A program made the position numbers and the translations under genes. DNA of 64,000 bases, from contig JACKBK010000002.1 in the NCBI GenBank assembly GCA_020634555.1, positions 62,001 to 126,000 on the forward strand. Direction: 5' to 3'. The DNA comes from Caldilineae bacterium (GTDB lineage Bacteria > Chloroflexota > Anaerolineae > JAAEKA01). Within the stretch, counting starts at the first letter, position 1; every line of letters begins with the position of its first letter. The notes below the pieces were generated by a model. The model was not told where the DNA came from. It saw only the letters and a program-made list of their open reading frames with translations, and searched no databases. This document shows, piece after piece, positions 51,828 to 60,386 of the stretch.

Positions 51828-53210
51828 TCACACGTCCAGCGTTCCGGCCGCCCAAATCACCTGGCGCAGCAACGTTTGCTCCTCGGCCGTGGCAACGGTG
51901 CGCGGGTCCAGGACCAGCGCGTCCTGTGTAATTCTGGCGATCACCGGCGTGTCACCGTTGCGCAGCGCATTTGCCATCCTGTCGGCAGGCAAACTCGGCA
52001 GGGCCAGCAAGCTGGTCGGCAGCGTCTCACCGGGCAGCGACCCACCGCCTACCGTTGACTCCCCAGCCCAGACCTCTGCTGCAACGCCCCTGTCCCGTAG
52101 CGCCATAGCCCACGACTGGGCGCGCGCTTCCAATGCATCACGTGGTGTCGCGATCATCCGCCAGACCGGAATCTTGCTCGTTGCCTCGCCGCGCAGATAG
52201 TGGACCAGCGTGGCCGCCAGGGCCGCTAAAGTTGTCTTGTCGACGCGCAGCGCGCGTGTCAATGGATAGTGGCGCAAACGAGCGATTGCTTCGCTGCTGC
52301 CCACGATGATGCCTGCCTGTGGCCCGCCGAGCAGCTTGTCGCCGCTGAAAGTAACCAGCGTCGCGCCCGCTCGCACGCTATCCTGCACCCGCGGTTCGTA
52401 GGTCAGCCCGTAGAGGCTGGTGTCCAACAACGTGCCGCTGCCCAGGTCATCGATGACCGGCAGACCATGTTTGCGGCCCAGCACGACCAGATCAGCCAGG
52501 CTCACCTCGGCGGTAAAACCGACCTGGCGAAAGTTAGAGCTGTGGACGCGCAGCAATGCTGCGATGTCCGGGCCAATCGCGTCATGGTAGTCCGCCAGAT
52601 GGGTGCGGTTGGTGGAGCCGACCTCGACAAGGCGCGCGCCGCTGGTCTGCAACACCTCGGGGATGCGAAAGCCACCGCCGATCTCCACCAACTGGCCGCG
52701 CGAGATAATTACCCCGCGATCCCTTGCCAGCGCCATCAGGCAGAGGAGCACCGCGGCTGCGTTGTTGTTAACCACCAGCGCGTCCTCCGCGCCTGTAAGC
52801 CGCTGAAGCAGGGCAACCGCGTGGACGTAGCGCGAGCCGCGCTGTCCTTCTTCCAGATCGTACTCCAGATTGCTGTACCCCGCCCCGGCCGCGTCCATCG
52901 CCGCCCGAGCGGCGTCGCTCAACAGCGCCCGCCCCAAATTCGTGTGGATGATGACGCCGGTCGCGTTGATAACCGGGCGCAGCGTCGGACGCGCGGTCAA
53001 GTGCAGTTGTGCAACCAACCTGCCGGCCAACTCAGGCAGATCAGGGCAGGTTGCATCCTGGGCGACGATGTCGGTGCGAACGGTGTCCAACAGCTCGCGG
53101 GCCGTCTGAACGGTCAACTCCTGGCCGAACTGTGCGCGAGCGCCGGCTACCGCTTCTTCCTGCAGGAGCCGGTCGATGCTGGGGAGTTTGCGCAGTTCAG
53201 CAGTTGACAC
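51828..53210 (-). CDS. selA: L-seryl-tRNA(Sec) selenium transferase
   Basis: 460 residues from a GTG start with GGAG upstream. SelA marks: N-terminal LRKLPSIDRLLQ, RPVINATGVIIHTNLGRA, NLEYDLEEGQRGSR, VVNNNAAAVLL, GGGFRIPEVL and the PLP lysine K292 in FSGDKLLGGPQAG. It converts seryl-tRNA(Sec) to selenocysteinyl-tRNA(Sec). Presence implies selenoproteins in this organism, but no in-frame TGA with SECIS is evident in the window, and selB/selC/selD are not here. It is transcribed toward DUF126 and IPK, 13 bases from the former. Confidence 0.95.
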   Translation of the reverse strand: MSTAELRKLPSIDRLLQEEAVAGARAQFGQELTVQTARELLDTVRTDIVAQDATCPDLPELAGRLVAQLHLTARPTLRPVINATGVIIHTNLGRALLSDAARAAMDAAGAGYSNLEYDLEEGQRGSRYVHAVALLQRLTGAEDALVVNNNAAAVLLCLMALARDRGVIISRGQLVEIGGGFRIPEVLQTSGARLVEVGSTNRTHLADYHDAIGPDIAALLRVHSSNFRQVGFTAEVSLADLVVLGRKHGLPVIDDLGSGTLLDTSLYGLTYEPRVQDSVRAGATLVTFSGDKLLGGPQAGIIVGSSEAIARLRHYPLTRALRVDKTTLAALAATLVHYLRGEATSKIPVWRMIATPRDALEARAQSWAMALRDRGVAAEVWAGESTVGGGSLPGETLPTSLLALPSLPADRMANALRNGDTPVIARITQDALVLDPRTVATAEEQTLLRQVIWAAGTLDV

Positions 53211-53225
53211 AGGTGCATCTCCAAT

Positions 53226-53257
53226 AAAAAGGCCACCGGCCCTTGAAGCCGACGGCC
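53226..53257 (-). terminator. Terminator between tRNA-Val and selA
   Basis: GGCCACCGGC (53231-53240) and GCCGACGGCC (53248-53257) pair with two central mismatches, and a run of five T on the minus strand (53226-53230) follows. It lies 14 bases after the tRNA 3' end and just before the selA ribosome site. Confidence 0.78.
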
Positions 53258-53270
53258 TGCCCTGAAGGTG

Positions 53271-53344
53271 TGGGCGAAACAGGACTCGAACCTGTGACTT
53301 CTTCCTTGTAAGGGAAGCGCTCTAACCAGCTGAGCTACTCGCCC
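53271..53344 (-). tRNA. tRNA-Val (anticodon TAC)
   Basis: 74 bases that fold as a complete cloverleaf: acceptor GGGCGAG with TTCGCCC (one G-U), D arm AGCTCAGCTGGTTAGAGC, anticodon stem CTTCC/GGAAG around the loop CTTACAA, and T arm ACAGG-TTCGAGT-CCTGT. CCA is not encoded; the discriminator base is A. Confidence 0.96.
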
Positions 53345-53901
53345 GTCTATTGACGCTGTGCGGCATTATACGTCCGGCTTTTTTGGCTGTCAAATGATCC
53401 TGGCCGCAGGCGCTTTGGCTCAAAGCCAGCCATGGCGTGCAGTTGGTTTGACCTGTCGACGGCCAGCGCCCAATGCGGCAAACGCGGCCGGTGAAGAGCC
53501 GGAGTGCCCGCGGCATTTCTGACAATTCGCAGGACAATGCCGCAAGTCCGGCATTACCAACGTTCAATGGATCAGATATAGCAGCGTACATGAGATTACG
53601 AGGTCGCCGGTTTTGAAGGAAGTGTGTATTGTATGGTTGGCGGGGCGTGGGGAGCGGCGACAGACAAGGCTCTGGCTTCATGCCAGGGCCTTGTTATTTT
53701 GTAGTACAAGTGCCAGGGACCAGCACCGTCGCTGGCACTTGCATCAGCGCGATCTTTGGGTACAATTAGAACATCAGTGCGAACCAGAGCGGTTCTATCA
53801 GGTGCCAGTCCCTCTGAACTGGCGAGTTGTCTCAGAACGCGAGAACCATGAGACAATCGAAGTTTAAGTGACCGTCACCTCACTCGAACTGGAGACAAGC
53901 C
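53345..53901. other. 557-bp spacer with two hairpins and the SRAP promoter
   Basis: No credible gene. CAAGGCTCTGGC (53665-53676) pairs with GCCAGGGCCTTG (53682-53693) and TTATTTT follows, a terminator-like unit on the plus strand. CAAGTGCCAG (53707-53716) pairs perfectly with CTGGCACTTG (53732-53741). TTGCAT (53739-53744) and TACAAT (53761-53766), spaced 16, form a likely promoter for the gene at 53902. What the first terminator ends is unclear; a small RNA is possible. Confidence 0.5.
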
Positions 53902-54573
53902 ATGTGTGGACGTTTTTCGATCTTTGCCGACCCGGAGCGGCTGGCTGAACGCTTCGATGCCAGCCTGCCGGAACAGAGCCTACAGCCCCACTACAACGCG
54001 GCGCCGACCCAGAACCTGCCTGTGATCCTGAATGAGGAGGAGCATCAAATCCAGTTGCTGCGCTGGGGGTTGGTGCCGTTCTGGGCCAAGGATCCTGGCA
54101 TCGGCAGCCGGATGATCAATGCCCGCAGCGAGACGCTGGCCGAGAAACCCTCCTTCCGCACCCCGTTGAAAAAGCGCCGCTGCCTGGTACTGGCCGACGG
54201 CTTCTACGAGTGGAAGAAAACCCCGGATGGCAAGGTGCCGATGCGTATCACACTGAAGTCTGGAGAGCCGTTTGCCTTTGCCGGTCTATGGGAGACGTGG
54301 AAAGAGCCCACCGGCGATCTGCTACGCACCTTTACCATCATCACCACCACTCCCAACGAGCTTTTGGAGCCGATCCACAACCGCATGCCGGTGATCCTGC
54401 CGCGCGAACACGAGGCGATCTGGCTAGACGATGCCGCCGACCAAGGTATCTGGCTGGACATGTTGCGTCCCTACCCCGCCGACCAGATGGCCGCTTACCC
54501 CATCTCCAAGCGCGTCAACTACGTTGGCAACGACGATCCCTCCATCGTGCAACCGCTCGGCCCCATCTCCTGA
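53902..54573 (+). CDS. yedK: SRAP-family abasic-site processing protein (YedK/HMCES)
   Basis: 223 residues. The catalytic Cys2 is directly after the start Met (MCGRFS); Asn in MINARSET, Glu in GFYEWKK and His in IHNRMPVIL complete the active site. The protein cross-links to abasic sites in single-stranded DNA and shields them. The stop is followed at once by a directly repeated 88-bp unit whose first copy includes the last codons of this gene. Confidence 0.93.
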   Translation: MCGRFSIFADPERLAERFDASLPEQSLQPHYNAAPTQNLPVILNEEEHQIQLLRWGLVPFWAKDPGIGSRMINARSETLAEKPSFRTPLKKRRCLVLADGFYEWKKTPDGKVPMRITLKSGEPFAFAGLWETWKEPTGDLLRTFTIITTTPNELLEPIHNRMPVILPREHEAIWLDDAADQGIWLDMLRPYPADQMAAYPISKRVNYVGNDDPSIVQPLGPIS

Positions 54574-54776
54574 CCGAGCTTCTCAGGCTGTAGGATAGGG
54601 CCTTGTGCCCGTTTCCCCGAACGCCCACAAGGGGCTATCCTACATGTTTCCTGCTTTCCCTCCTTTCCCCGCTTTCCCGTCCAACCTACTCGGCCCCATC
54701 TCCTGACGGAGCTTCTCGGGCTGTAGGATAGGGCCTTGTGCCCGTTTCCCCGAACGCCCACAAGGGGCTATCCTAC
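54556..54776. repeat. Two direct 88-bp copies, each with a GTAGGATAG hairpin
   Basis: 54556-54643 and 54689-54776 match at 86 of 88 positions with a 133-bp period. Each holds GTAGGATAGGGCCTTGTG mirrored by CACAAGGGGCTATCCTAC. Copy 1 begins inside the SRAP coding sequence (LGPIS-stop). A partial third occurrence (CTCCTGACCGAGC) is at about 54807 and a related stretch near 60275. Between copies is a CTTTCCC pyrimidine tract. Confidence 0.85.
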
Positions 54777-54824
54777 GGGTTCCAGGGTTGCTCGCTCGGG
54801 CCGGTCTCCTGACCGAGCCCGTTC

Positions 54825-55628
54825 CTACTCTCCACTCGACGTATACCGCGCCTCGCGCTTCTCCCTCAGCGCGTGCACACCGTCCATCATGTCCTCGTGA
54901 AAGAACCCCAGCATCTCCAGCGCCAGCGAGTGGTCAAAGATCGGTGCGGCCTGCAGCAGCCATTGGTTCAGCGCACGCTTGGTATATTTGATGGCGTGGC
55001 GCGGGCCGGTGGCCAGGGTCGTCGCCACCGCCATCGCCCGCTCGTGTAGCTCCTCGTGCGGCACGCACAGGCTGACCAGCCCGATCCGCTCCGCCTCGGC
55101 ACCGCTGACAAACTCGCTGGTTAACAGGTAGTACTTGGCCTTAGCCATACCGCACAGCAACGGCCAGATGATCGCGGCGTGATCGCCGGCCGCCACGCCC
55201 ATGCGCAGGTGCCCATCGGCCAGCCGCGCCTTCTCCGACGCGATGCTGACATCGGCCAACAGCGCTACCACAAGCCCGGCACCCACCGCCGCGCCGTTGA
55301 TAGCTGACACCACCGGCTTGCTGCAATGCAGGATGTTGTAGACCAGATCGCGCGCCTCGTCCAGGATCCTGGCCACCTCCTCAGGGTTGCGATAGGCATT
55401 TTCTACCAGTGCCAGGTCGCCGCCGGCCGAGAACGCCCGACCCGCGCCGGTGACCACCGCGGCCTGTACCCACGGATCGCGGTCGATGGTCTTCCACACC
55501 TCCACCAGCTCGGTGTGCAGGCGGGCATCGGCCGCGTTCAGCACATCGGGCCGGTTGAGCGTCATCCACAAAACATGCGGCTCGCGCCGCTTGAAAAGAA
55601 TATGTTGGTAGTCTTCGTAGTTCATCAT
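54825..55628 (-). CDS. Enoyl-CoA hydratase/isomerase family protein
   Basis: 267 residues from the ATG at 55626-55628, overlapping the E1 gene's stop (TGATG). Crotonase fold: VLWMTLNRPDVLNAADAR, AFSAGGDLALVENA (oxyanion hole), NGAAVGAGLVVALLADVSIA, GHLRMGVAAGDHAAI. The usual second catalytic Glu falls in GDHA, so the reaction may not be simple hydration. It ends the operon of tyrosine-degradation and 2-oxoacid dehydrogenase genes, pointing to acyl-CoA breakdown. Confidence 0.85.
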   Translation of the reverse strand: MMNYEDYQHILFKRREPHVLWMTLNRPDVLNAADARLHTELVEVWKTIDRDPWVQAAVVTGAGRAFSAGGDLALVENAYRNPEEVARILDEARDLVYNILHCSKPVVSAINGAAVGAGLVVALLADVSIASEKARLADGHLRMGVAAGDHAAIIWPLLCGMAKAKYYLLTSEFVSGAEAERIGLVSLCVPHEELHERAMAVATTLATGPRHAIKYTKRALNQWLLQAAPIFDHSLALEMLGFFHEDMMDGVHALREKREARYTSSGE

Positions 55629-57748
55629 CAGAATGCCAGCAGGTCCTCCATCGCCGCGCGGATGCGGTCTACCGACGGTACGACGCCAGCCATCAGGTGC
55701 TGACTGAACGGTACCGGCACGCCCGGCGATCCCAGCCGCGTGATTGGCGCATCCAGATCCAGGAATGCCTGCTGGCCGATGGTTGCCGCGATCTCCGCGC
55801 CGAAACCGCCGAACTCGTTGTCCTCGTGGACGACCAGCACCCGCGAGGTTTTGCGCACCGACTCCATCACCGTTGCCGTGTCCCAGGGCGCCAGGGTGCG
55901 CAGGTCGATGATCTCCGCGTCCGCACCGCATTGTTGAGCGGCGGTTTCGCACAGTTCCACCATCGCGCCCCACGTGACCACCGTCAGATCATCGCCGCCG
56001 GCCGTGATGCGCGCCGAGCCGAAGGGCAGTGCGTAGTCGTCGCCCGGATAGGGCCGGCGCGCCCACGATGCGTCCAGCATGGCGCGGTGCTCGAAGAAGA
56101 TCACCGGGTCATTGCCGCGCAGGGCCGTGCGCAGCAGACCGACTGCATCCTCAGTATTGGATGGCACCGCGACCCGCCAGCCCACCGCGTGGGCGTAGAC
56201 GATCTCGTCGGTGACGCTGTGCCAGGGGTCGCCGATCTTGCGGTAACCGCCGGGCATGCGCACCACGATGGGCGCGGCGAAGTTGTTGGCGGTGCGCCAG
56301 CGCACCGTACCGCAGTTGTTGATCTGCTCGGTGGCCGGGTCGGCGTACTTGCGAAACTGGATCTCCGGCGCGGGCATCAGTCCGGCCAGCGCCATGCCTA
56401 CCGCCCGGCCGACGATTCCTTCCTCCGACAGGCTGGTATCGAAGACGCGCTGGTCGCCGTAGCGCAGTTGCAGGTCCTGGGTTGCAGTGTGTACGCCGCC
56501 CTTCAGCCCCACGTCCTCGCCGAACACCAGCAGCCGGTCGTTCAGCGCCAGTTCGACGTCCAGCGTCTTACGAATCGCCTCGACCATGGTGATGCGGGCA
56601 GGCGTTGGCGGGCGCCGCACCGGATCGCCGGGCGGCAGCGTGACACCCTCTGCTGCCAGCCCGCCGGTCCTGGCCGGGTTGCGCGGATCGTGCCAGACGT
56701 GGTGGGTGACGCAGGTTACATCGGCTTCCGGGCGGCGCAGAGCCTCGTCGCGCACCTCTGCCAGCTCCTCCATAACCTCTTCTTCAAGCGCCTGCCAATC
56801 GGCTTCGGTCATCAGACTGGTTGTCAACGCGCGCCGCAGGGCAGGCAGGGGATCGCGCGCCGCGTCGCGTTGCCGTTCTTCAGCCGTCTTGTAGGCAGCG
56901 GAGTCGACGCTGGAGTGGCCGGATAGCCGCGGCACGGTGACCCGCAGCAGCGCAGCGCCGCGACCCGCGCGCACGTGGTCCACAGCTTGCATCGCCAGCT
57001 CCGCGGCCTGGTAGGGATTGGTGCCGTCGCCATCCCACAAAGCGAGATTTTTGAACGAACGCAGGTTGGCTGCGATGTCGCCGCCAGGGGTCTGCATCGG
57101 GCCGCGGACCGAGATCGCATAGCCGTTGTCTTCGATGACGAACAACAGCGGCAGTTCCAACGTAGTCGCGATGTTCAGTGCCGACCAAAATCCACTGGAC
57201 GCCACCGACCCGTCGCCTCCGAACGCGACCGCGATGCTGCCGTCCAGATCCTGCTGGCCCAGCACCTCTACACGATAACGGATCGCCTGCGCGTAGCCGG
57301 CGGCCGGCGTGTACTGTGATCCCACGTCCGCTGCGTTGGGCAGGACCAGCGCGCCGTTGCGCCGCGGCATATTGAACACGACACCCACATCGCGGCCGTC
57401 GCTGATTCCTCCGGCCCGCGCCAGGTCCGACGACAGGGCCTCCAGCGGCGTCAGCCCCGCTCCCAGCATGAACGGCCGGCAGCGATAATAGACGCTGGCG
57501 GCGTCGAAGGGCGCGGTGAGAAGCTGGCTGAGCAACAGTTGCGTCAGTTCGTGGCCGCGCGCCGAAAACTGGTACTTGACCAGTCCCCTGGGCGCCAGAT
57601 CCTGCTCCTCCATCTCGTCCAGCCGGCGCGAGAGCAGGGCTGTTCGGGCGATCAGCCGCCAGTCGAACGCCGGGTTGAGTTGCTTCCCGGCGCTTGTGCC
57701 GTTGGCCGTCGTGGTCGGCATATCGGTTCGTTGAAGCGTTTTGTTCAT
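55628..57748 (-). CDS. 2-Oxoacid dehydrogenase E1, fused alpha and beta subunits
   Basis: 706 residues from the ATG at 57746-57748. The alpha part (about 30-360) has the TPP motif AFGGDGSVASSGFWSALN and FVIEDNGYAIS. The beta part (about 385-705) has VFGEDVGLKGGVH, FDTSLSEEGIVGRAVGMALA and VVRMPGGYRKIGDPWHS. It decarboxylates branched-chain or related 2-oxoacids and passes the acyl group to a lipoyl E2, not present here. Fusion of both subunits in one chain is the odd point. It lies 29 bases after hmgA. Confidence 0.9.
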   Translation of the reverse strand: MNKTLQRTDMPTTTANGTSAGKQLNPAFDWRLIARTALLSRRLDEMEEQDLAPRGLVKYQFSARGHELTQLLLSQLLTAPFDAASVYYRCRPFMLGAGLTPLEALSSDLARAGGISDGRDVGVVFNMPRRNGALVLPNAADVGSQYTPAAGYAQAIRYRVEVLGQQDLDGSIAVAFGGDGSVASSGFWSALNIATTLELPLLFVIEDNGYAISVRGPMQTPGGDIAANLRSFKNLALWDGDGTNPYQAAELAMQAVDHVRAGRGAALLRVTVPRLSGHSSVDSAAYKTAEERQRDAARDPLPALRRALTTSLMTEADWQALEEEVMEELAEVRDEALRRPEADVTCVTHHVWHDPRNPARTGGLAAEGVTLPPGDPVRRPPTPARITMVEAIRKTLDVELALNDRLLVFGEDVGLKGGVHTATQDLQLRYGDQRVFDTSLSEEGIVGRAVGMALAGLMPAPEIQFRKYADPATEQINNCGTVRWRTANNFAAPIVVRMPGGYRKIGDPWHSVTDEIVYAHAVGWRVAVPSNTEDAVGLLRTALRGNDPVIFFEHRAMLDASWARRPYPGDDYALPFGSARITAGGDDLTVVTWGAMVELCETAAQQCGADAEIIDLRTLAPWDTATVMESVRKTSRVLVVHEDNEFGGFGAEIAATIGQQAFLDLDAPITRLGSPGVPVPFSQHLMAGVVPSVDRIRAAMEDLLAF

Positions 57749-57777
57749 AGTGTCATCCTGTCTGTCTCGTACCTTGA

Positions 57778-58935
57778 TCACTCCAGCCAACTGAACGGAT
57801 ACCGGTCGTCCTCCATGTCCTGCGCGGCGGCGGTGATCCTCAGCGGGCGGAAGGTGTCCACCATCACCGCCAGCTCGCGGGTTTCCCGCTTGCCGATAGA
57901 CCCTTCGTAGGTGCCGGGATGCGGGCCGTGGGGAATCCCGTTAGGGTGTACCGTGATGCTGGCGCGCTCGATCCCCTTGCGCGACATGAAATCGCCCTCG
58001 ACGTAGTACAGCACCTCGTCCGAGTCGACGTTGGAGTGGTTGTACGGCGCCGGGATCGCGTCGGGGTGGAAGTCGAACAGGCGCGGCACAAAGGAGCACA
58101 CCACGAATCCCGGCCCGTCGAAGGTCTGGTGGACCGGCGGCGGCTGGTGGACCCGCCCCACGATCGGCTCGAAGTCGGCGATGTTGAAGGCGTAAGGCCA
58201 GAGATGGCCGTCCCAACCCACCACATCCAGCGGATGGTGGCCGTAGATGAAGCGGGTGATCTGGCCGCGCGCCTTGACGCGCACCTCGTACTCGCCGGTC
58301 TCATCGACGGTGAGCAGCTCGTCGGGCGGACGGATGTCGCGCTCGCAGTAGGGCGAGTGCTCCAGGAACTGGCCGTAGCGGTTGAGGTAGCGCTTGGGCG
58401 GTTCGATGTGCCCGACCGCCTCGATGACCAGGTGACGCTGAGGCGACCCTCTGTCTGGGATGACCCGCCACAACACACCGGTCGGGATCACCAGGTAGTC
58501 GCCGGGGTGGTAGCGCAGCAGGCCAACCTGGGTCTCCAGCACGCCCTCGCCGTCGTGGATGAACAGCACATCGTCGCCGGCGCTGTGTTTGTACCAGTAG
58601 CTCATGGGGCGATCGGGCTGCGCCACGTAGAGCATCACGTCGCTGTTGCCGGCGACCGGCACACGCGCCTCGACCGCGTCGCCGCCGGCCGGCGCGCCCG
58701 CCGTGCGAAAGTGGCGGTGGCGCAGCGGCCCCTGTGCCTCGTAGTCGACGGGGTCGCGGTGGAGCGTTTCCATCCGCTGCACGCGCGTCGGCGGGCGCAG
58801 GTGGTACAGAATCGACTGGATGCCCGCGAAGCCGTGGATGCCCATGACCTCCTCGTGGTGCAGCGATCCGTCAGCCTGGCGAAACTGGGTGTGGCGCTTG
58901 TGTGGTATCCTGCCCAACCGGTAATAGTACGTCAT
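57778..58935 (-). CDS. hmgA: Homogentisate 1,2-dioxygenase
   Basis: 385 residues from the ATG at 58933-58935, overlapping fahA by 4 bases. The cupin-type segments are present: YYYRLGRIPHKRHTQFRQ, DDVLFIHDGEGVLETQ, PGDYLVIPTGVLWRV, DVVGWDGHLWPYAFNI and the iron-ligand region IPAPYNHSNVDSDEVLYYVE with PHGPHPGTYEGSIG. It opens the ring of homogentisate with O2. It is somewhat shorter than the usual 430 residues, as in many bacterial forms. Confidence 0.93.
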   Translation of the reverse strand: MTYYYRLGRIPHKRHTQFRQADGSLHHEEVMGIHGFAGIQSILYHLRPPTRVQRMETLHRDPVDYEAQGPLRHRHFRTAGAPAGGDAVEARVPVAGNSDVMLYVAQPDRPMSYWYKHSAGDDVLFIHDGEGVLETQVGLLRYHPGDYLVIPTGVLWRVIPDRGSPQRHLVIEAVGHIEPPKRYLNRYGQFLEHSPYCERDIRPPDELLTVDETGEYEVRVKARGQITRFIYGHHPLDVVGWDGHLWPYAFNIADFEPIVGRVHQPPPVHQTFDGPGFVVCSFVPRLFDFHPDAIPAPYNHSNVDSDEVLYYVEGDFMSRKGIERASITVHPNGIPHGPHPGTYEGSIGKRETRELAVMVDTFRPLRITAAAQDMEDDRYPFSWLE

Positions 58936-60212
58936 CGCATCTCTCCCATCGTCTCTGTTATGGGCCTTGCCGCTTGCACCGCGCCGCGCGCCTCGCCAAA
59001 GCCGACCCGGTAGCCGTTGCCCTGGCACCAGCCGGTCAGGATCACCGTGTCGCCGTCTTCCAGGTACACGCGCTGGGAACCGTCGGGCAGGGCAATGGGC
59101 CGCGAGCCGCCCCAGGCCAGTTCCAGCAGCGAGCCATAGGAGTCGGGCACCGGTCCGCTGATCGTCCCCGAAGCCAGCAGGTCGCCGGGGCGCAGGTTGC
59201 AGCCGTTGACCGTGTGGTGCGCCAGTTGCTGGCAGACGTTCCAGTAGAGGTGGCGGAAGTTGGTGCGGCTGACCGTGGCCGGCGTGTCCATCGCGGCGCT
59301 TCGGAGCCGTATCTCCAGCTGAATATCGTAGGTCCAGTGGTTTTTGCTGCGCAGATAGGACAGCGGCTCCGGGTCCTGCACAGGCCCGTTGCAGATAAAC
59401 GGCTCCAGCGCGTCCAGCGTCACCACCCACGGCGACAACGTCGTGGCGAAGTTCTTGCCCAGAAACGGCCCCAGCGGCCGGTATTCCCAGCGCTGGATGT
59501 CGCGCGCGCTCCAGTCGTTGACCAGCACGAAGCCAAAGATGTGGCGGTACGCCTGGCTCACCGGGATCGGATCGCCCAGTTCGTTGCCCGGCCCGACCAG
59601 AAAGCCCAGCTCCAGCTCGAAGTCCAGCGCCTGGCTCGGCCCGAAGACCGGAGCGCCGGCATCGCCCGGTTGCATCTGTCCCAGCGGCCGGCGGATCGGC
59701 GTCCCACTCACCACCAACGAACTGGCGCGGCCGTGGTAAGCCACCGGCAGGTGCCGCCAGTTGGGCATCAGTGCATTGGCCGCGCCGCGCACCATGTGTC
59801 CCACGTTTTCGGCGTGGTAGCGCGACGAGTAGAAGTCGGTGTAGTCGCCGATCTGTGCCGGCAGGTGCATCGTCACGCGGTCCACCGGAACCAGCGCGCG
59901 GGCCAGCAATGCCGTGTCGTCGCGCAGATCGGGCGTCTCCGCGGACAGGAGATGCTGCAATCGTTGCCGCGTCGCCGTCCACACAGCTTGCCCGGCAGCC
60001 ATGAACGCGTTCAGCCCCGGCCGGTCGAAGTAGCGTGTTGCCAGCAGGCTCGCCTCCTCCAACGCCGCCAGATCCAGCACGAAGTCGCCGATGCGTGTTC
60101 CACAGCGCGCCCGCGGCTCCTCCGCCGTGCTGAACACCCCGTAGGGCAGGTTCTGCAACGGAAAATGCGAGTCTTCTTGTACCTCAACAAACGATCTCAG
60201 TTTTTCTGCCAT
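58932..60212 (-). CDS. fahA: Fumarylacetoacetase
   Basis: 426 residues. N-terminal FPLQNLPYGVFST, then the catalytic domain with DFYSSRYHAENVGHMVRG (metal and His), PVAYHGRASSLVVSGTP, ALDFELELGFLVGPGN, VNDWSARDIQRWEYRPLGPF, GKNFATTLSPWVV and LASGTISGP. It splits fumarylacetoacetate into fumarate and acetoacetate, the last step of the homogentisate route. The maleylacetoacetate isomerase is not seen here. Confidence 0.95.
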   Translation of the reverse strand: MAEKLRSFVEVQEDSHFPLQNLPYGVFSTAEEPRARCGTRIGDFVLDLAALEEASLLATRYFDRPGLNAFMAAGQAVWTATRQRLQHLLSAETPDLRDDTALLARALVPVDRVTMHLPAQIGDYTDFYSSRYHAENVGHMVRGAANALMPNWRHLPVAYHGRASSLVVSGTPIRRPLGQMQPGDAGAPVFGPSQALDFELELGFLVGPGNELGDPIPVSQAYRHIFGFVLVNDWSARDIQRWEYRPLGPFLGKNFATTLSPWVVTLDALEPFICNGPVQDPEPLSYLRSKNHWTYDIQLEIRLRSAAMDTPATVSRTNFRHLYWNVCQQLAHHTVNGCNLRPGDLLASGTISGPVPDSYGSLLELAWGGSRPIALPDGSQRVYLEDGDTVILTGWCQGNGYRVGFGEARGAVQAARPITETMGEMR

Positions 60213-60386
60213 GAACTACCAACCATCCATCAACGGAAAGTCTTCGCCCGTCGCTCCCGCGCTCCGCTGGAAGCGGCTCGGTCAGGAGACCGGCCGCAGC
60301 GGTCGTTCCCGCGAAGACGGGAGTCTAGCAGGGGTGCGTACTTTCCGACATTAGCCATTCACCATTCACCAATTCACCATTAACCG

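Noticed and set aside
58902..60383. 493-codon plus-strand frame opposite fahA
   Set aside because: Arg/Gln/His-rich shadow without motifs; fahA motifs are complete.
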